DNA from: Hymenolepis diminuta
Taxonomy: Eukaryota; Platyhelminthes; Cestoda; Cyclophyllidea; Hymenolepididae
NCBI GenBank assembly: GCA_900708905.1
Contig: CAADRB010000029.1
Span: forward strand, 620,655 to 684,654
DNA length: 64,000 nucleotides
Reading direction: 5' to 3'
Position 1 is the stretch's first letter. Each line of letters begins with the position of its first letter. Below the pieces are notes generated by a model. The model saw only the letters and a list, made by a program, of their open reading frames with translations. It was not told the origin of the DNA and did not search any database. Positions 1 to 14,459 of the stretch are shown here, piece by piece. Both the position numbers and the translations under genes were made by a program.

Positions 1-689
1 GGCATAATGAAAGTGTGATGCTAACTATTTGTATGTTTATTAAAGCGGCTTAATATTTCGGAAATACAAAGTGACCTGTTGTGTCAAAATTGATCGTAAT
101 GATTAAAAACCGATTAATTAGCACGTGACATCGAAGGCAATGATTTCCTTCAATCCGTGGGACTAATCAAACTTTTTGGATTTTGTACGTGAACTACCCA
201 TCAAGTTAATATTTTACAACCCAAATCTAAAACCAAATGAAGTAAAACTAACCGCTACATTGACTTTTTTCGATCCTTTATACTTAAGCATTTACTGGAT
301 TTTCAGCTATTGGATTCCAATTGCTCCATAATTAAAATGTTAAAACTTTTTTATTAATGTATGTAATAGCTAAAAATCGGTTCAAATGACTTTTTCCAAA
401 TTATGCTTATTTTTTGCTAACGTTATTTTCTGCTTGTATGCAGAATTTGGTGGAAATAATATTTCCGAAACTCTCCTGAGTCAAATTTATCTTTTTCTAC
501 ATTGCCGGCGTTCCATTACGGGTATATATAATTTTAGCAACAAGTGGAGAAATAATGTGCATCAGAGAGAATATAAACTAGGAATAGTTGATGACTTATA
601 GGATAAAAAGCATAAATTCGCCAAAAGCTCAGGCAGTGCTACAAAACAGGCCCATTCGACTCTGAACTTTATTCTAAAACGATAATTTA

Positions 690-1800
690 TAGGTAACAAT
701 ATATGTTCAAAGAATTTTCAGTATCCGACTGAACTGAAGCCCAAATCACTACTTGCTAATGGCTAAATCAAATTTATTCGCCAATATCAATCAGATAAAG
801 CTTACCGTTAAAATGGTATACTAACTGTTGTCCGAGATTTTAGAAAGTTGTTTAAATTAGGCACCATCTTTTACATTTTTCTGAACCTCAATAATCAACC
901 ATGTAATGGTGATGAATTGGCGATATACAGTGTCACCCATTTTTGTCGTTACGCTTTATGCAAATGGATTATGTGGTTGGAATTTCTGTTGAATGCTATC
1001 TATAAAATAGCTTCTTTTGAAATTTAATCGAATTTTTATTTTAGATGTTTTAGATGTCCTAATTTAGATATTCATCTTCTTCAGGTTTATAATTTTCTTT
1101 TAGTAAGGTGAAATCGTTTATTATTTTTGAATCGTTCTAATGCCATTGGAAAGTTGTGTACTTTCGGTGCATTTTTATTTATTGAATTGTAATTATTTAT
1201 ATCATAATACAGTTAGGAAACTTCGGAAGCAAAAAGTTAAGTTTCTCTAAATTTATGCAAATGATATTGGTGCTCTAAGCCAATATAATATCTATGATTG
1301 TAATTACTAGTAATAATATGCAAAATTGAAGATAATTGAGTGCGAGTGGATGCATCCTTGAATATAATCTCTATCTTTGGGGGTCGCAAATTCCTTTCCC
1401 AAAATTTTTTAAGGCAAAGGATGAAGAACCACCATATTTCATTTCTTCTTTAAGCCATACGTCTCTTTGTTCAGGTCAAATATATGTTAGGTCTTAATGG
1501 AAAAAAAGACCTCTCATTCAGAACATTTAAAGAAAGAATCACAATTTAGATAGGCTTGTGAAAAATTGTGAAAAGAAGTGAGAAGGCCAACACTGATCCC
1601 AATAAAACAAATTTTACCTAATTACTAGTCGAAAAAGTTCGAATGCCTCAAATTCATAAGATATTAATAGAAATATGTAAGGGTCATCCATTACAATTGG
1701 AGTCCTTGGAAAATCATTGATCATAGGGAAAAATTTTCTCGGATTCTGTAAAAGTAAAATTTAGAGCTCCAGAACTTACTCTAAATATGGAAACTTTGAT
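690..1800 (+). repeat. Diverged duplication, copy A
   Basis: This stretch aligns by eye with about 2300-3755. Anchors are the block ending in CTTGCTAATGG at 741-762 (partner at 2353-2374), the block 1441-1500 ending in CTTAATGG (partner 3061-3120), and CATCCATTAC at 1685 (partner 3634), followed by ATGGAAACTTT in both copies. Identity looks like about 60 to 70 percent, so the duplication is old. There is no long open frame, so it is not an intact coding transposon. It could be a decayed element or a segmental duplication. Confidence 0.5.
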
Positions 1801-2299
1801 GTAAAATTAACCACTCACACCTTTTCACTACAAAGAGTTTATGAAATTAAGTTAACATGGATGAGAGCAAGTGGTGTTGTAATGGTTCGGGAAGTTGACA
1901 TAGGACTTGCTTTTATCGATATATATGCAATGAGCTTCATTTTTCAGAATTTATGAAATATAAGCTGTATATTTATTTAATTTCTTAATAAAATGTACCA
2001 TAGGTTTATATTTTGGAAATGGAAGCTGAATGTAAATTGTCTTATCATTTGCCCTACTGGCGTTTCATTGGGGAAGAGTCTTCTTGTATAAGAAGTGGAT
2101 TGATACAACGAATACATATTGCACTAGAGACATTTATATCCTTATTAAGGAAAGTAATTTTAAAAACAAAGGAGTAGCCAATAATTTATGGAATAGAAAG
2201 GGAAACCGAAATCAAATTTGCATTGGCACAAAATGTGCTTAATCATACACTTCGTCTCCCACACATTAAAATTTTCTCCAAAAAGTACAATAGATAATT

Positions 2300-3755
2300 A
2301 ATGTGTCACATTATATGTTTGAATTATTTTAAGCAACCGACCAAAGTGAAATCCAAATCATTGCTTGCTAATGGAAAAATTAAATTTTCTTCAAGTTCAA
2401 ATTAAATAAAACTAGCCGTTAACTACGTAAAATAAAAAGTCGAAGTTTCTTACTTTTGTTTAGTTTAATTGATTTAAAAACAAATCATTTTAGAAAAGAT
2501 ATATCTATTAATAAATTTGGTGAAATCACCAAAAATTTCTTGCCTGAAAAACCACTATTTTGCTAAATTAGCAAAATAAGTTTAAAATGTGAAATTATTT
2601 TTTGACGTTAACACTTCTAACCTCAGTAACACATTAAATTACGCTAATTAATAATTGCAATATGGTGTTTATATTATCAGACGAAACAATTTGCGGTGAA
2701 AACCTATGTATGTTAAAGCGTGTTACTTTATTTTATCATTTTAATGGCATTAACTAGTAGTGTCTTTACATTTCCGTACAATAATTTTATTATAATGCTA
2801 TTTGAAGGTCTTGAAAAAAGTGAAGATTTTAAAGCTAATTTCTCTTAAACTATGCGAAAGATAGAAATACTTAAGCCGGTATTTTATGTGAATATGATGT
2901 TAATTACGATAAAAATTGGCTCTTGATAAGAAAGAAGACAAATTTAAAAGTGATCGAAAATGGCGAAATACATCTTCGAATATAATATTTATACACGGAT
3001 ATTACAAACCGTTACTTCAAAATGTGTTAGGGTAAAGAGCAAGAAAAATCACTGAATTTCATTCTCTCTAGAATCTATACAACTCTTTGCTTATGTGGGA
3101 TATACGTTTGATTTTAATGGTAATGGTAAAATATAATTTTGGAGACGTTTTGTGGAAATCGGCTTCACTATATGAGTAACAAGAAAAGAGTAGGGGAGTG
3201 CGGATGTAAATGTGCGCAACTTAAATCACCCGGACACCCGGCGGAGAATCGTCCTTAACTAAGCTAATCTGATTTGTGGTAAATCAGACTAAATTTTCAA
3301 TTGAATGGCAGGGTTTATATTATGAGAAATGGGATTAAGCATGGATAACTGAGTTGTGAAATAGCATCTATCATTTATATTAAATTATGTTAATGTCTAG
3401 ATGTGGACGCTCAGCTCAGCAGTTCACTGTAAGGTAATCTGAGTCTCACTTTCATACCTGTTCAGCTCATGTTGTATGCTTTCTTCAGTTATCAAATAAG
3501 TTAGATCTGTTGTGGGAAGTAAATAATTACGGAAATCACAAACGCTAATTTCAATGACCCTATAACCTAAGCGCTAATCAGAGTTTGTTCAAATACCTCG
3601 AATCTATCAGACCTTAATATAAATACATAAAGACATCCATTACTATTTAGATCCTTGAGAACTCGTTGATTATCATGAATGCTCTAAACGGTTCTAACAA
3701 AAGTATTGTTAATAGCTTTAAAAATTATCATGAAGATGGAAACTTTCATCGGAAC
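2300..3755 (+). repeat. Diverged duplication, copy B, with about 330 bp extra
   Basis: Second copy of the sequence at 690-1800. The offset between copies is about 1612-1620 bp up to position 3120 but about 1950 bp after 3634. Copy B therefore has about 330 bp that copy A lacks, somewhere within 3125-3630. That segment includes a relatively GC-rich patch near 3190-3260 and a small hairpin (CTGATTT, short loop, AAATCAG). It may be an insertion in B or a deletion in A. Confidence 0.5.
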
Positions 3756-6700
3756 ATTAACTAATTACATCTTTGTAGCTTAAAATAGTTAAAAACGGTA
3801 ACAGATAACGGCAATTTCCTTTACAGTGCTGAGCAATAGTAATTAAAATTGATATTGCCCAAGGAATTTCGATCAAAAATACACTGATTGACATAATGCA
3901 GCTTTTAAAATATTTTCTGTAATGGGGTCATTCTTTTAATCGCATGAAATGTTAATATTTCATATATGCAGGTATGATTTCTTAAGAAAGCATACCATTA
4001 CTAATGTATTTGGTTTAATTATAGTCTGTCAACAAGTGAATATATTTCTGAAGTTCAGACCTTAGCTTCTTTCTGTAATTGGCTTGTGCAACATTTTGAA
4101 GAGAAGATATTCAATAGTTAAAATGCTTCCTCTTGCCGTGTACTGATAAAAATTGTTAAAGCACAAGACAGGTTTTCTCCGAACGCTGCACTATCAAAAA
4201 TTACATATGATGGAAAATATGCAAGAAAATGGACCTTTAAATTAAAAAATCATATATATACGGAACTCTCAAGGACTTATTACCTATAGTCATGCACTGA
4301 ACGCTAAATCATCAATGGGTTTTTTGAAAGTATCAACGCCCTTAGATGCTATGGATAGTTTTTATATCTTCTCAGTTGCCCTTTATTAAGGCTACAACTA
4401 CTCACACTCAAAGAAATGGAGAAGAAAAGACTTAATCCCAAACGACGGTCATCTATTCAACAAAATGAGTTCACTTATATGGGCCTGAATATGTCATAAA
4501 TGATTGGCTGCTTGATTAGCCAATAATTTCAGCAACGGCTCCTCCACAGGCGGTCTTCCACATCCATATGTGAGAGTGGAAATCCAGAAACCAATAATCC
4601 AGTGCATGAGAGATGAGGATTGCTAGTTTCTCTCCAGTGTAAAAAAATATTCGATTAGGCATCATGTTCTGATGTACAATGTGTCAAAGGCTGAAAAATG
4701 ACGTATTTATATCAACTGAAAAATACTTGGTACGTATTTAATTTTTACAGGAAGCATTTTTTGCTTAATAGATTCCACAACCCAAGTCACCGAATATAAA
4801 TTCAGATACAAAACAAATACAACTTCGAAAACAGATAATATTCAGATATATCTCACTCATATTCTGGGATATTTAAACTATTCATGATTAAAATGCCGAA
4901 ATCTAAGAGTAAAACAAGTTTAGCAAGTAAAATATATTTATAAAATTATCATGATAAATCCCAAGGGAGAATCCGCAGTTGGGCAGAAAGTTCACCAGCT
5001 GCTGTACAGTAAGAAGTGAAGTCAGAAAATGTTGAGGGGTAAGAATAACGGTGAACATATTGAAAGCAAAGGTTTCTAAAATACTTAAAATGACAATGCA
5101 ATAAGCCATAACCCGTAAAAATAACCAGCATACTCCGACCAAAATGATTTAAGATATTTGAAACATCCCAGAAAGGTCATTAGAATGTGTTTTTGTTTAG
5201 AACAAAAATCAGATTCCTTCAGGAAAGTGTGCGCATACAAACTCATAACATTGCAAAACTTCTGATGGCAACTTCTGCATGGTATGATTTATTAATAGCT
5301 TATAAAGTTTGGACGCCTTAAATTTGCTAAAATGTTTTCCTTCAGCGTATGCAAACCAAATTAATATGACAATTTAAAATCAAACTCAAATTTTACGGAG
5401 TTCTTTCTTTATATTCCAACAAATTTAGGATCCAAATCAGGTTTAAGTACAAGTTTTTTAACTTTCACCTTTATTTGGATTTTTTACTCTGAGTTGTTTA
5501 AGTCCTCTTAGGACGATTCAAAATTATTGCAGATTAATTGCGAATTTCAAGAATGTACACTTGTAAAAGGTTGCGACTGACACTTTATTGTTATTGCATT
5601 CGATTCTGAACTTTGAGTAGAGAACAAGTAAATATATTAGCTATTAAATAATGACACATCTGATGATCAAAGTGAGCAAAATATTAGTTCTTAGAGGAGC
5701 TTACAGCTACTCAATCAGAGAGCTAGATCCTTGCGTCTTCCAAGGGTACGTTCGTATCAAGGACATCTGTCTACGGAATCCCGATGTCGGCGTATTATAA
5801 TTATCATTTATACATGAAAGTGAATGGGAAAAATTGTGATGTATAAAAATAGTGTTATCACCATAGAAATTAAAACTGGTTATAGATTAGCGAAATTGTA
5901 GGAGTAACAAATTGAAAGCTGGCAGCTAGTAACAACAAATGACAGTTCCTGATGAGGAAGGAAGATGTCGCCCTCCCCATCCCCCTTTTAACTCAGAGTA
6001 AGTAATTCACACTGATCGTCGTTTGTTTTCTAAGTATAATTTACTGATCACCTTTATTAAATCTCTCTTAAATCAAAATTTTCATCCATATTTCTTAAAC
6101 CATTTCTATGTTAATACTTCTAAATACTTCCTATTGCGAGTCAGCCGGGCATTACTATTCGATTCGATATCTGGGGCTCCTCTGTGTTCTCAAGATATAC
6201 ATTGAGTTAAACTGATCTACACAAACATTGGACACACGACGCTGTCAAATCACTGAGTCAGTTTGACCTGGCTAGTAGACCAACAACAATCAGTCGGACC
6301 CAGTTAGATTTTCCACAATTCCTAACTACATATACCCTCTCAGTAAACTCAAACATCATCCGCTGTACCACGGCATGCACCGGTATCTTCCCTCTTGAAG
6401 ACATCTGTTAATAAACTTTGCTGACCGTAGCAGTCTTCTTTTTTTGTCGTAGTGGAGATTAGTAGAAGATAGAAAAGGAAGTCTGAAGAAAAACTGGGGG
6501 CAAAAATCAGATATCTGCCTACTATTTCTAATAAAAAAGACCAAATACATGCCTTAGTTTGAGTGCTTTTATAGGATTCCTCGGTTAGTAATTAATGAAT
6601 ATAGGTATTTGCTTTGCTATTCTAATTTGTATCTGACTTGTGTGCAGATATGGTACCACAACAGACACAAGCTACACAAGATTGGTTAGATTGCCTGGGA

Positions 6701-9700
6701 AGAGAATAGGTATCTCTATTGTTATCAGTCAGGATTTTTTTGTTCTTCCCCTCTTTTCTCATATCCGAGATTTGATTACTAGGAGGTTAATAGTATAGTG
6801 ACAATTATCCGTTCAATTAATGTTATTTCGCTTCGATATTCCAGGTTAATTAATTAAATATATTTTAGAGGAAGCTGGTGGATAAACGTTTCGTTCGATG
6901 GCACTAAAGAACTCCATTCTAAACAAAAAAATCAACAGGTATCTAGCGCTTTAACTATTTGAAACTATCTAAGTTTGTCTAAGAATTTCTTAACACTGTC
7001 TGAATTTAGGACTATAAATCTAAGCATGGATGATTTCTACGAACAGCCACTTAAACTTTTCACTTTTCGACTTCCGGTAGTTTGAAAATCTCTGATCAAG
7101 CTAAAAAGTCTCCTTATGTAGAGGACCAATTAAACCTATCGGAAGGAAGACTTTGAGATCATTCCTATTTTATAAAAAGTTCTTTTGGACGGAATATTAA
7201 GAGTTTACTGGGAGTATTTGTGAATTAAAATTTTTGTTTATAATGAGCTCTGAAATGTTAAATAACATAACTTGATTCACATACTGAGACGCCCCAACCA
7301 ACTATTCAGTTTAAACAGTTGACCAGTCAATTCTGAATATTGCGGACATTAAGGCACTCAAATAAATGGGAACTTTGTGAAGTTAGAATATGAAGCGGGC
7401 ACTTATACCAGTTAGATAAATTCGGATGATCCGACGAGTTCTAATAAATTAAGACTAATTCAACGTTTTTCTTCTCTTTGAGTTTTAGTGATGCTAACTT
7501 ATTTTGATTGCAAGAGATGAAACAAAAAATGAATGCCAAGTAATAGATAACACTTTCCACAGCATTAAATAAGCACCCGGCAATTCTCAATTTATTAATT
7601 ACCCTCCCTTACAGGTCAACCGAGTCAGAGATCTCGAAATCGAGACTCGTCGGTGAACAGCCGTTGATTTTCTAATTTTTAGTACTTTTGGAGTTTCAGT
7701 TATATCTTTACTTTGATAATTTAGAGCGTTATAAACTACATTCCATCAATGGTCATCAACGCTTATTATTTGCAAATATTAAATAAGTGCATGTATTAGT
7801 GCATAAATTAACATTAGGTTGTTGCTGGTGCATAGCACACATATTTTCAGTCATGAGGATAATGGAAAATGTGGTATTGGGGGTTAGCATTTGTCTTTAT
7901 GTCAGAATTAATTATTCCCTCTATATATCTTCACTTAATCACTAATGCGTGTATCCAGTCACAGTAGCAGTCAAATCTTTTCTATTTTTCCTCAATAAAA
8001 TTTTCAAGTTATTGATTTCTTTGTTACCTTTTATAATTTAATATTTAAAAGTTTCAGCTTCGTTTCTACAGTTTTTGGCATAACGTTAAAGTATTAAATT
8101 AGCTCTAATTCCGACAGGAAAGCTATTTAAAGGGCCTGACTAGATTAGACTTAGAAATTTCCTTACAAAATTAATGGTCTTTCTAAAGACTTACAGGATA
8201 GAACAGTCTTTTCAAGTGAGAAGACTAAGATTTACATGTAAACTGAACAATTGGAAATGAACGGGAGGGGAAAGAAGGAAGGAAAAGAAACTGCCAGGGA
8301 AGAGGATGGCGTCGATACTGAGCGTGGGCAAGCCGGGTTGTGTTAGATAGCATGAATGTAGGTACGATGAGGGAGTTTTGTTTGCGCGTCCGTTGTTCGT
8401 CGATGAAAAGCTAATCGAAATTATCAGTTGCATTTAAGACGGGCAAAGACATGAGTCAGTATGTATAATACATAAAGAAAACGAGCAGACCAATGGGCCA
8501 AAGTGTACAGGTACTACAATGTACTTCCTTCGAATCAGGGATCACAAGATCTAAACCCTTCTTACGTATCCGGTGATTGGAATAAGCAGCTACTTTCATG
8601 AAAATTGACCATTCGAATTTGATTTTCTCGTCTGAATAGGCTTCAAAATATCACTTTCATTCCATGAATATGAGTTCGAAACTAGTTTTTTCTGCGTTTT
8701 CCAGAATTATTATTCTTGTCCAAAGGAATATGTAAGCTGTTGATAGATAACAACGTCTGCCAAGTCAAAGATCACAAGTTTGATGCTCATAAATGACCCT
8801 TCCGATGGACGACATGACCAAATGCATTTGTTGATACTTGTCAGCATGAGGAACGGTAGAATAAGAACTTCTCATTAGAAGGGCCTCAATGTGATATTCA
8901 TCCTTTTATTTATCCATTTCAAATATCACTAATATACTATCCATTCTAAAGTTATAGGATTTATATAATTAGGAATTTTCAAGTTCTGACTTATTTAGAG
9001 AGTGGATTAGTTCGCAGAGTACAAATTATATCTAATAGGCAGTGATTCTGACTTAGTTATTTCAGTAGTATAGGAGTGTGTTAGAGCATTTACCTGCAGT
9101 GTTAGTGTATTCCAAAAATAACGATGTGAATTTTAGGTTTGGGAACCCAAAGGTTATTTCTCTATTTCGATCATCCGATTATAAGCATGTCAAAAGATAT
9201 ATACACATAGTCTTTCACCTAACAGTCCTCGTACTATGTGCATATACTTGTCATCTATCTCAAAATTGAGAGGAAACATTAAGATAACAAAACAAGTAGA
9301 AGGGGCTGAGAAGTGTAAGATAAACATTTTCAGAATCTATGAACGGCTAATAGCTAGGGCATATCAAAGGTTCTAAAACATCGTTTAACAATTAATCAAA
9401 CTACGTTTATCAGTGCGGTTCGAACAATTTGTAAATTAAAGGAGTATAGTTGTCATTCTTTTCGGCAGTACGACAGTTGCTCGCAGCCAAACTATTTATA
9501 AAGCGTATAAAGCAAGCGATTTCATTTAAGTACATTGTCTCATGAGTGAACTCAATTTATCGAATTTGGAATCACACTGCAGGAGAGCTAATGTAAAATA
9601 TATATCTGTGATTGGAATATCTGAGAACTTATTTCTCGAGAACTAAATTAAAAAAACGCACAATGGAATAGAAAGAAGTCTAAACAAGTTGTCTCCTTTG

Positions 9701-12700
9701 GCTGTAAGAAGGTACAAATGGATCAAGAAGAATGACTAAGAACGTAATTATACAAATTGGCCAACAAGCTCTGAATATTGCGGACAAAATCTCACCCAGA
9801 CATCCGAGAACGAAACCGTGAAAAGTGAGCTTTGAACAATTTTATGTTACACGGTGAATTGCACCCCTCCTGAGAAAGTGGATAACACAAGGCTTTTAGA
9901 ATTCAAATAAAGTCTCTTGACATTCTGACTTTGCTATATACTCCAACTCGAACCCCTTCTCATCTATTCCTATATTATTTTGCTATTTCGCATATCTGAA
10001 TGCTATTTTATAATTAAAAATAGTAAAGGTTGCTATTTTGCATCGCCAGGGAAATCTCTTTTATTTATAAAATCAATTGAATACATTAACCGACAAGAAT
10101 TTAGAGTAAATATTATTAAACAGTGGAATAATCCAAACAAAATTAGGTGACAGTGAATTATGTCTGTCCTTTTTTTGTTTCTTATCTATGGTCTGGCACC
10201 TTTTGTATTGTTTCGCATGAACGGGGCATTATTTTTTTGTTGCTTATTAAAACGTGTAGAGTTTCTGTAACAGCATACAGAGTAAAGCTATTGGTTAAAC
10301 AGTATTTTCCGTTACACCTTCATTTTCCGTAGAAAGTGAACTTGGGTAATTCTATTATCACAAGCGTTAAATTATGGGGACAAATATTTGTAAGGTTGTA
10401 CTGATAGGGGGTTAATGATCCTATGAAACTGTGAAACGGACTTAAACATAAACGAATGTAAGAAATGTGTTCACTAACAATAGCTGAATCATTATTGATT
10501 CGTGATATATTTTATCTAACTCAAATGGTTGACTACTTTTATGAAATAGGCGATAATAGTGATTAATATAATTTAAGTTGAAAATCTTGATGACTCTACG
10601 GCTCGAAAGTTAGAAGAGATATCAACGCATACTTTTATTAAGTTGTCTAACATGAAAATTTTCTTTTTGTAATCAAGTCTTAAATATATGATTACGAATG
10701 AAAATATGAATACAAACCTTCATTAACTCGTTAACAAAACGATTCTTGCAAAAATTATAAGAAATCGATAGTTTTATACTTCTGAAATCAAAATTTATCC
10801 TTGATTTGATACAGTATTCTCAAATAGTAGTTGATGTGAATTTTTGAAATTCGGTTATGATCTTTGTACTTTATTCATGGGTATTGGATCGTGTCACAAA
10901 ATGTCTGAAAAATGTATTTCTCAACATAGAGATAATTGCAACATTTCACTGAGTAAGAGAATATGTGTAAATTTGTTGAGACACTCGCACTTTTAACTTA
11001 TATTCCCTGTGTTCTAAAGCTGTCAACTAGTAATAAGGAATGATTATGATAATTATTCCACATAACCGCTAATTTGTTAGTTAACGACTTAGCACTTGCT
11101 TTGGAAGTTAATCTGAGTTCAATCCATTTGATTCAAAACTTTCAATTTGCACCGGTTTTTTATTCGTGAATAATTGTGGTAATCCATTTACCGTGAAAAA
11201 GTTGATGAAAACATAAAATCAATAACAAATTGTGGTAACTGTTGGTGATAAACTGGCAAGGATTCAAAGATTATAACTGTGACCCTGTAGGATACATGTA
11301 GCGGATAACAATTCAAGGGAATCTTTTTTTACTAAAGAGAAACTATAGAAGTCTTTAGAGAGTTTAAATCATCTTCCGAAACGACGCACCATTTGGTCAT
11401 AATATAGTACAATGGTAATATTCAGTAATTTTTATGGAATATAGAAGAAACTGAAGGATAACTTTCTATGCATTTTCCAGAATTACCTTTTATTCGTATT
11501 CTCCGCGATAATACCTCAGTTTTTCCGCCCACGAAGTTGGAGCGACCTCAGTTAAGTTCCTATGGCGCATAACCCCTGTCTGACATGTCTAAACGCGTGC
11601 ATCGATTTCCCCTCTTTTCTAAAATCGCCTCACTTCACACAAGGCACATCTGCGCTCATGCTCTGGAGCGGCCTTACCCAAATGACTCATATAAAGCTAG
11701 CCTTCTATTCCAGACAAGAACACAAGCTGGTCAATGCGGGCTCTTACACGTCTTGTTCATCTCCTCTCTTCCTCAGCACGCTGCTCTCTCTCTGTTACTC
11801 GTTGTGGCTTCCTTGAATACATTTTTGGTCTACTCAACTCTTGGTGTTCTGCTTCACAATTGTTGTTGGCTCTTACTCAAACGGCTACGAATTGGTTGCC
11901 ATAATTTGTTAGCTGCAAACCGTTGATTGTTATCTAACTCCAACAAAACATAACCCTTTAAATGTAAATACAATATTTAAATGTAATTTATATCTATAAA
12001 ATATAAAATAATAGAAAATCCTTATCTTTTTGATGTAATTTATAAATATATAATTGGACTTTCATTTCATCAGATTCGAGTTAGTTAAGCCGAAAATGTG
12101 AACAGACGTAGGGTGAATTTAAAATATATTCCGGGTGAAATTGAATAGGTCTGAAAAGACGTAACGTAACTATTTTTTCTGGCATAGTTTTAAAAACTTG
12201 CACCTGTAGCTTCTGAAAAACAGTATTGTCAGAGATGACTGCTCTACGAATGTCAACATTCAAAGTTTATCTGTTCTGAAATTATGGTCAAATGCGGGTG
12301 TCTTTTTTCAAATTATGTACCTTTTCTGGATGTTGCAGAGCATTTAGTGAATTTCGAATACTTTCCTTGAGCGTTAATTCGGTATTTTTCTAAAATTAAG
12401 TTCTTAACTATACGCTGATTATCTAGCACTCAACACTATTGGTGGTTTGTTGAAAAGATGAAAAAATAATATGCAGTTTCAATCATGAAAGGGGAAACGT
12501 TTATGAAAGTAGATTTCCCCAAGAAAAACTACAAGAGATAGCCTATTGGCAGTCGATATAGTTTGCTGTCTTGTCCAGCGAAATAAAATCTGCCTAAGCA
12601 TCCATCGACATCCATACTTTTAATCTTAACATTTTCCCGAATACCAGTATTTTACAAAGTTGTCATTTAAGTGGTGCCTACCCACCTCTAAAATAATGTT

Positions 12701-13306
12701 ACGTCCTTAACTGGTATAGAATCAATACAGAGTACTTTATCTCCAAAAAATATGAAATTAATAAAGATTAATAATACTGATAAATGTCCATCCATATGAT
12801 TGATTGCCGGCAATCAACCCACCACTGCATTGCAACAATTTTGTTCAATCCAAATGTTAAGGTATCGGGAGCAGAGTGCACCTGTTTCCTGGTAAGGAAG
12901 ATTGGCGATCCACCGGATGTGAATTACTGTACCTTAGAACTAATTTTTTGACGTCTCATTAAGTATTTATGCCTTAAATTCAGCGTGGCTTTTTCATTAT
13001 TTAATAATAATTCTAGAATGTTAAAATAAATGAATGTCATTACCTATAAATATTTAATGAACGCTTAAAATTTGGCAGGGTGAATGAATCGATTCAGACT
13101 CATTTTAAAATTAATTACAACGTCCATTCTGAATTATACATTGTCTGCTCATTTTGAAGTTGAATGCACTCAAAATCGTTGTTGAATAAATAAATAAGGT
13201 GAAACTTATTCATGGAAAAGTATGTTAAAGTGCACTTCTGATTAGTGAAGTTGGTTAATTTTATCACGATGCATGATAAAGATCAGAAAGCACGTATCAG
13301 ATTTCA

Positions 13307-13338
13307 ATTATTTGAAATAATAATATGTTTCAAATAAT
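13307..13338. repeat. Perfect 11-bp inverted repeat (AT-rich)
   Basis: ATTATTTGAAA at 13307-13317 is the exact reverse complement of TTTCAAATAAT at 13328-13338, separated by a 10-nt loop. A related TTCAAATAAT block occurs again near 13370. In AT-rich DNA this may be chance. Confidence 0.5.
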
Positions 13339-14429
13339 AACACAGTTAGGCATTTTGAAATATAATTTATTCAAATAATATTATAGCTATAAATTTAATT
13401 CTGATCGAATTCACTTCCACTTTTAAATCGCATGACTGATGATCACGCCCACAGAGGAGAACACTGGCAAGTTTTTTAAGCTCTCATATAAAGTTAAAGT
13501 TTATCTGCGAATATTTGATAATTTATTGTTTGAGATATTTTGACTTATTATTGTACGCATTTATACAAATGGGCAAAATTTTGTGTGCTTGTAACTTAGG
13601 TCATGTGGAATTTGATTAAATATTTTAAGTATATTCTTAATTAATCTAGCGATTTATACCTCAGATTTTGTATATTAGATGCAATCCACCTAAAATAAAT
13701 TTCAACGAGTTTCGAATCAGTCGGATTAAGAGTAATTTTTACCTCTGAAGACTGTCATTATAAATTTTGGTAAATAGCCATATGACAATTGATCTGCAAC
13801 CGCAATCCGCAACCGAAGATATAAAGTTTATTTTTCTATAATATTACTCAATATGCAGTGAGATTATCCTCTCGCAATTTTTTTTCCGGTAAAATATTCA
13901 CAATTGTGTCTAACTAGAAAGACAATAATCTGGTTATTTCTTTTCGAACCAGTATTGATCTTCGCAAATGGTTGCTTCAGTAAATAATTGAAGGCAAATT
14001 GAGGAGAGTCCGCACAACTGACAAATTCTTTTGACAATAATAATAATTTTTACTATTGATTAAGTATCAGATACCTTTGTAACATTTTGCAAAATATTTG
14101 TTATGATTTTCAATCGAGAATCAGGGATAGTTAAGGGTTTTCAATTTTGACCAAAAAAATTAGTATATTCCTATTATTTAAGATAAATTTCAGCCCTCGT
14201 TGATAAATCAAATTTATACAAGCAGCTATTTGTTAGTTTAATTTTATATTCTTATTTATGATGCCATCTATGGAATCATTATTTTACTAACATATTTGAA
14301 ATAGTTTCATTCATTTAATAAATCACTGAAAGTTTAGCCTTGAGACCTTGAACACATTTATGTTGGTCGAAAAAATCTCGCATCTGCTCGTAGATATCGA
14401 GTACAACTTTATCTGCAAATTAGCGTTTT

Positions 14430-14436
14430 TTTAGCA
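14430..14436 (+). promoter_or_regulatory. Possible trans-splice acceptor before the cyclin start
   Basis: A run of seven T is followed by AGCAG, ending 23 nt before the ATG at 14460. This is a good polypyrimidine-AG acceptor with no obvious upstream coding exon, as expected if a spliced leader is added. The mechanism is inferred. Confidence 0.3.
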
Positions 14437-14459
14437 GCTTAAAAGTGGATAAGCTCGCA

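Larger units (their letters stand above)
1..14436. other. AT-rich intergenic region, no supported gene
   Basis: No reading frame here combines convincing composition, splice sites and a recognisable domain; open frames are all under about 115 codons and look like chance. The left end carries two diverged copies of a roughly 1.6 kb sequence (listed separately). A pyrimidine-rich, relatively GC-rich patch at about 11520-11930 has two overlapping open frames but no start context or domain. A short AT palindrome lies at 13307-13338. No tRNA, rRNA or intact transposon was seen. Confidence 0.6.
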
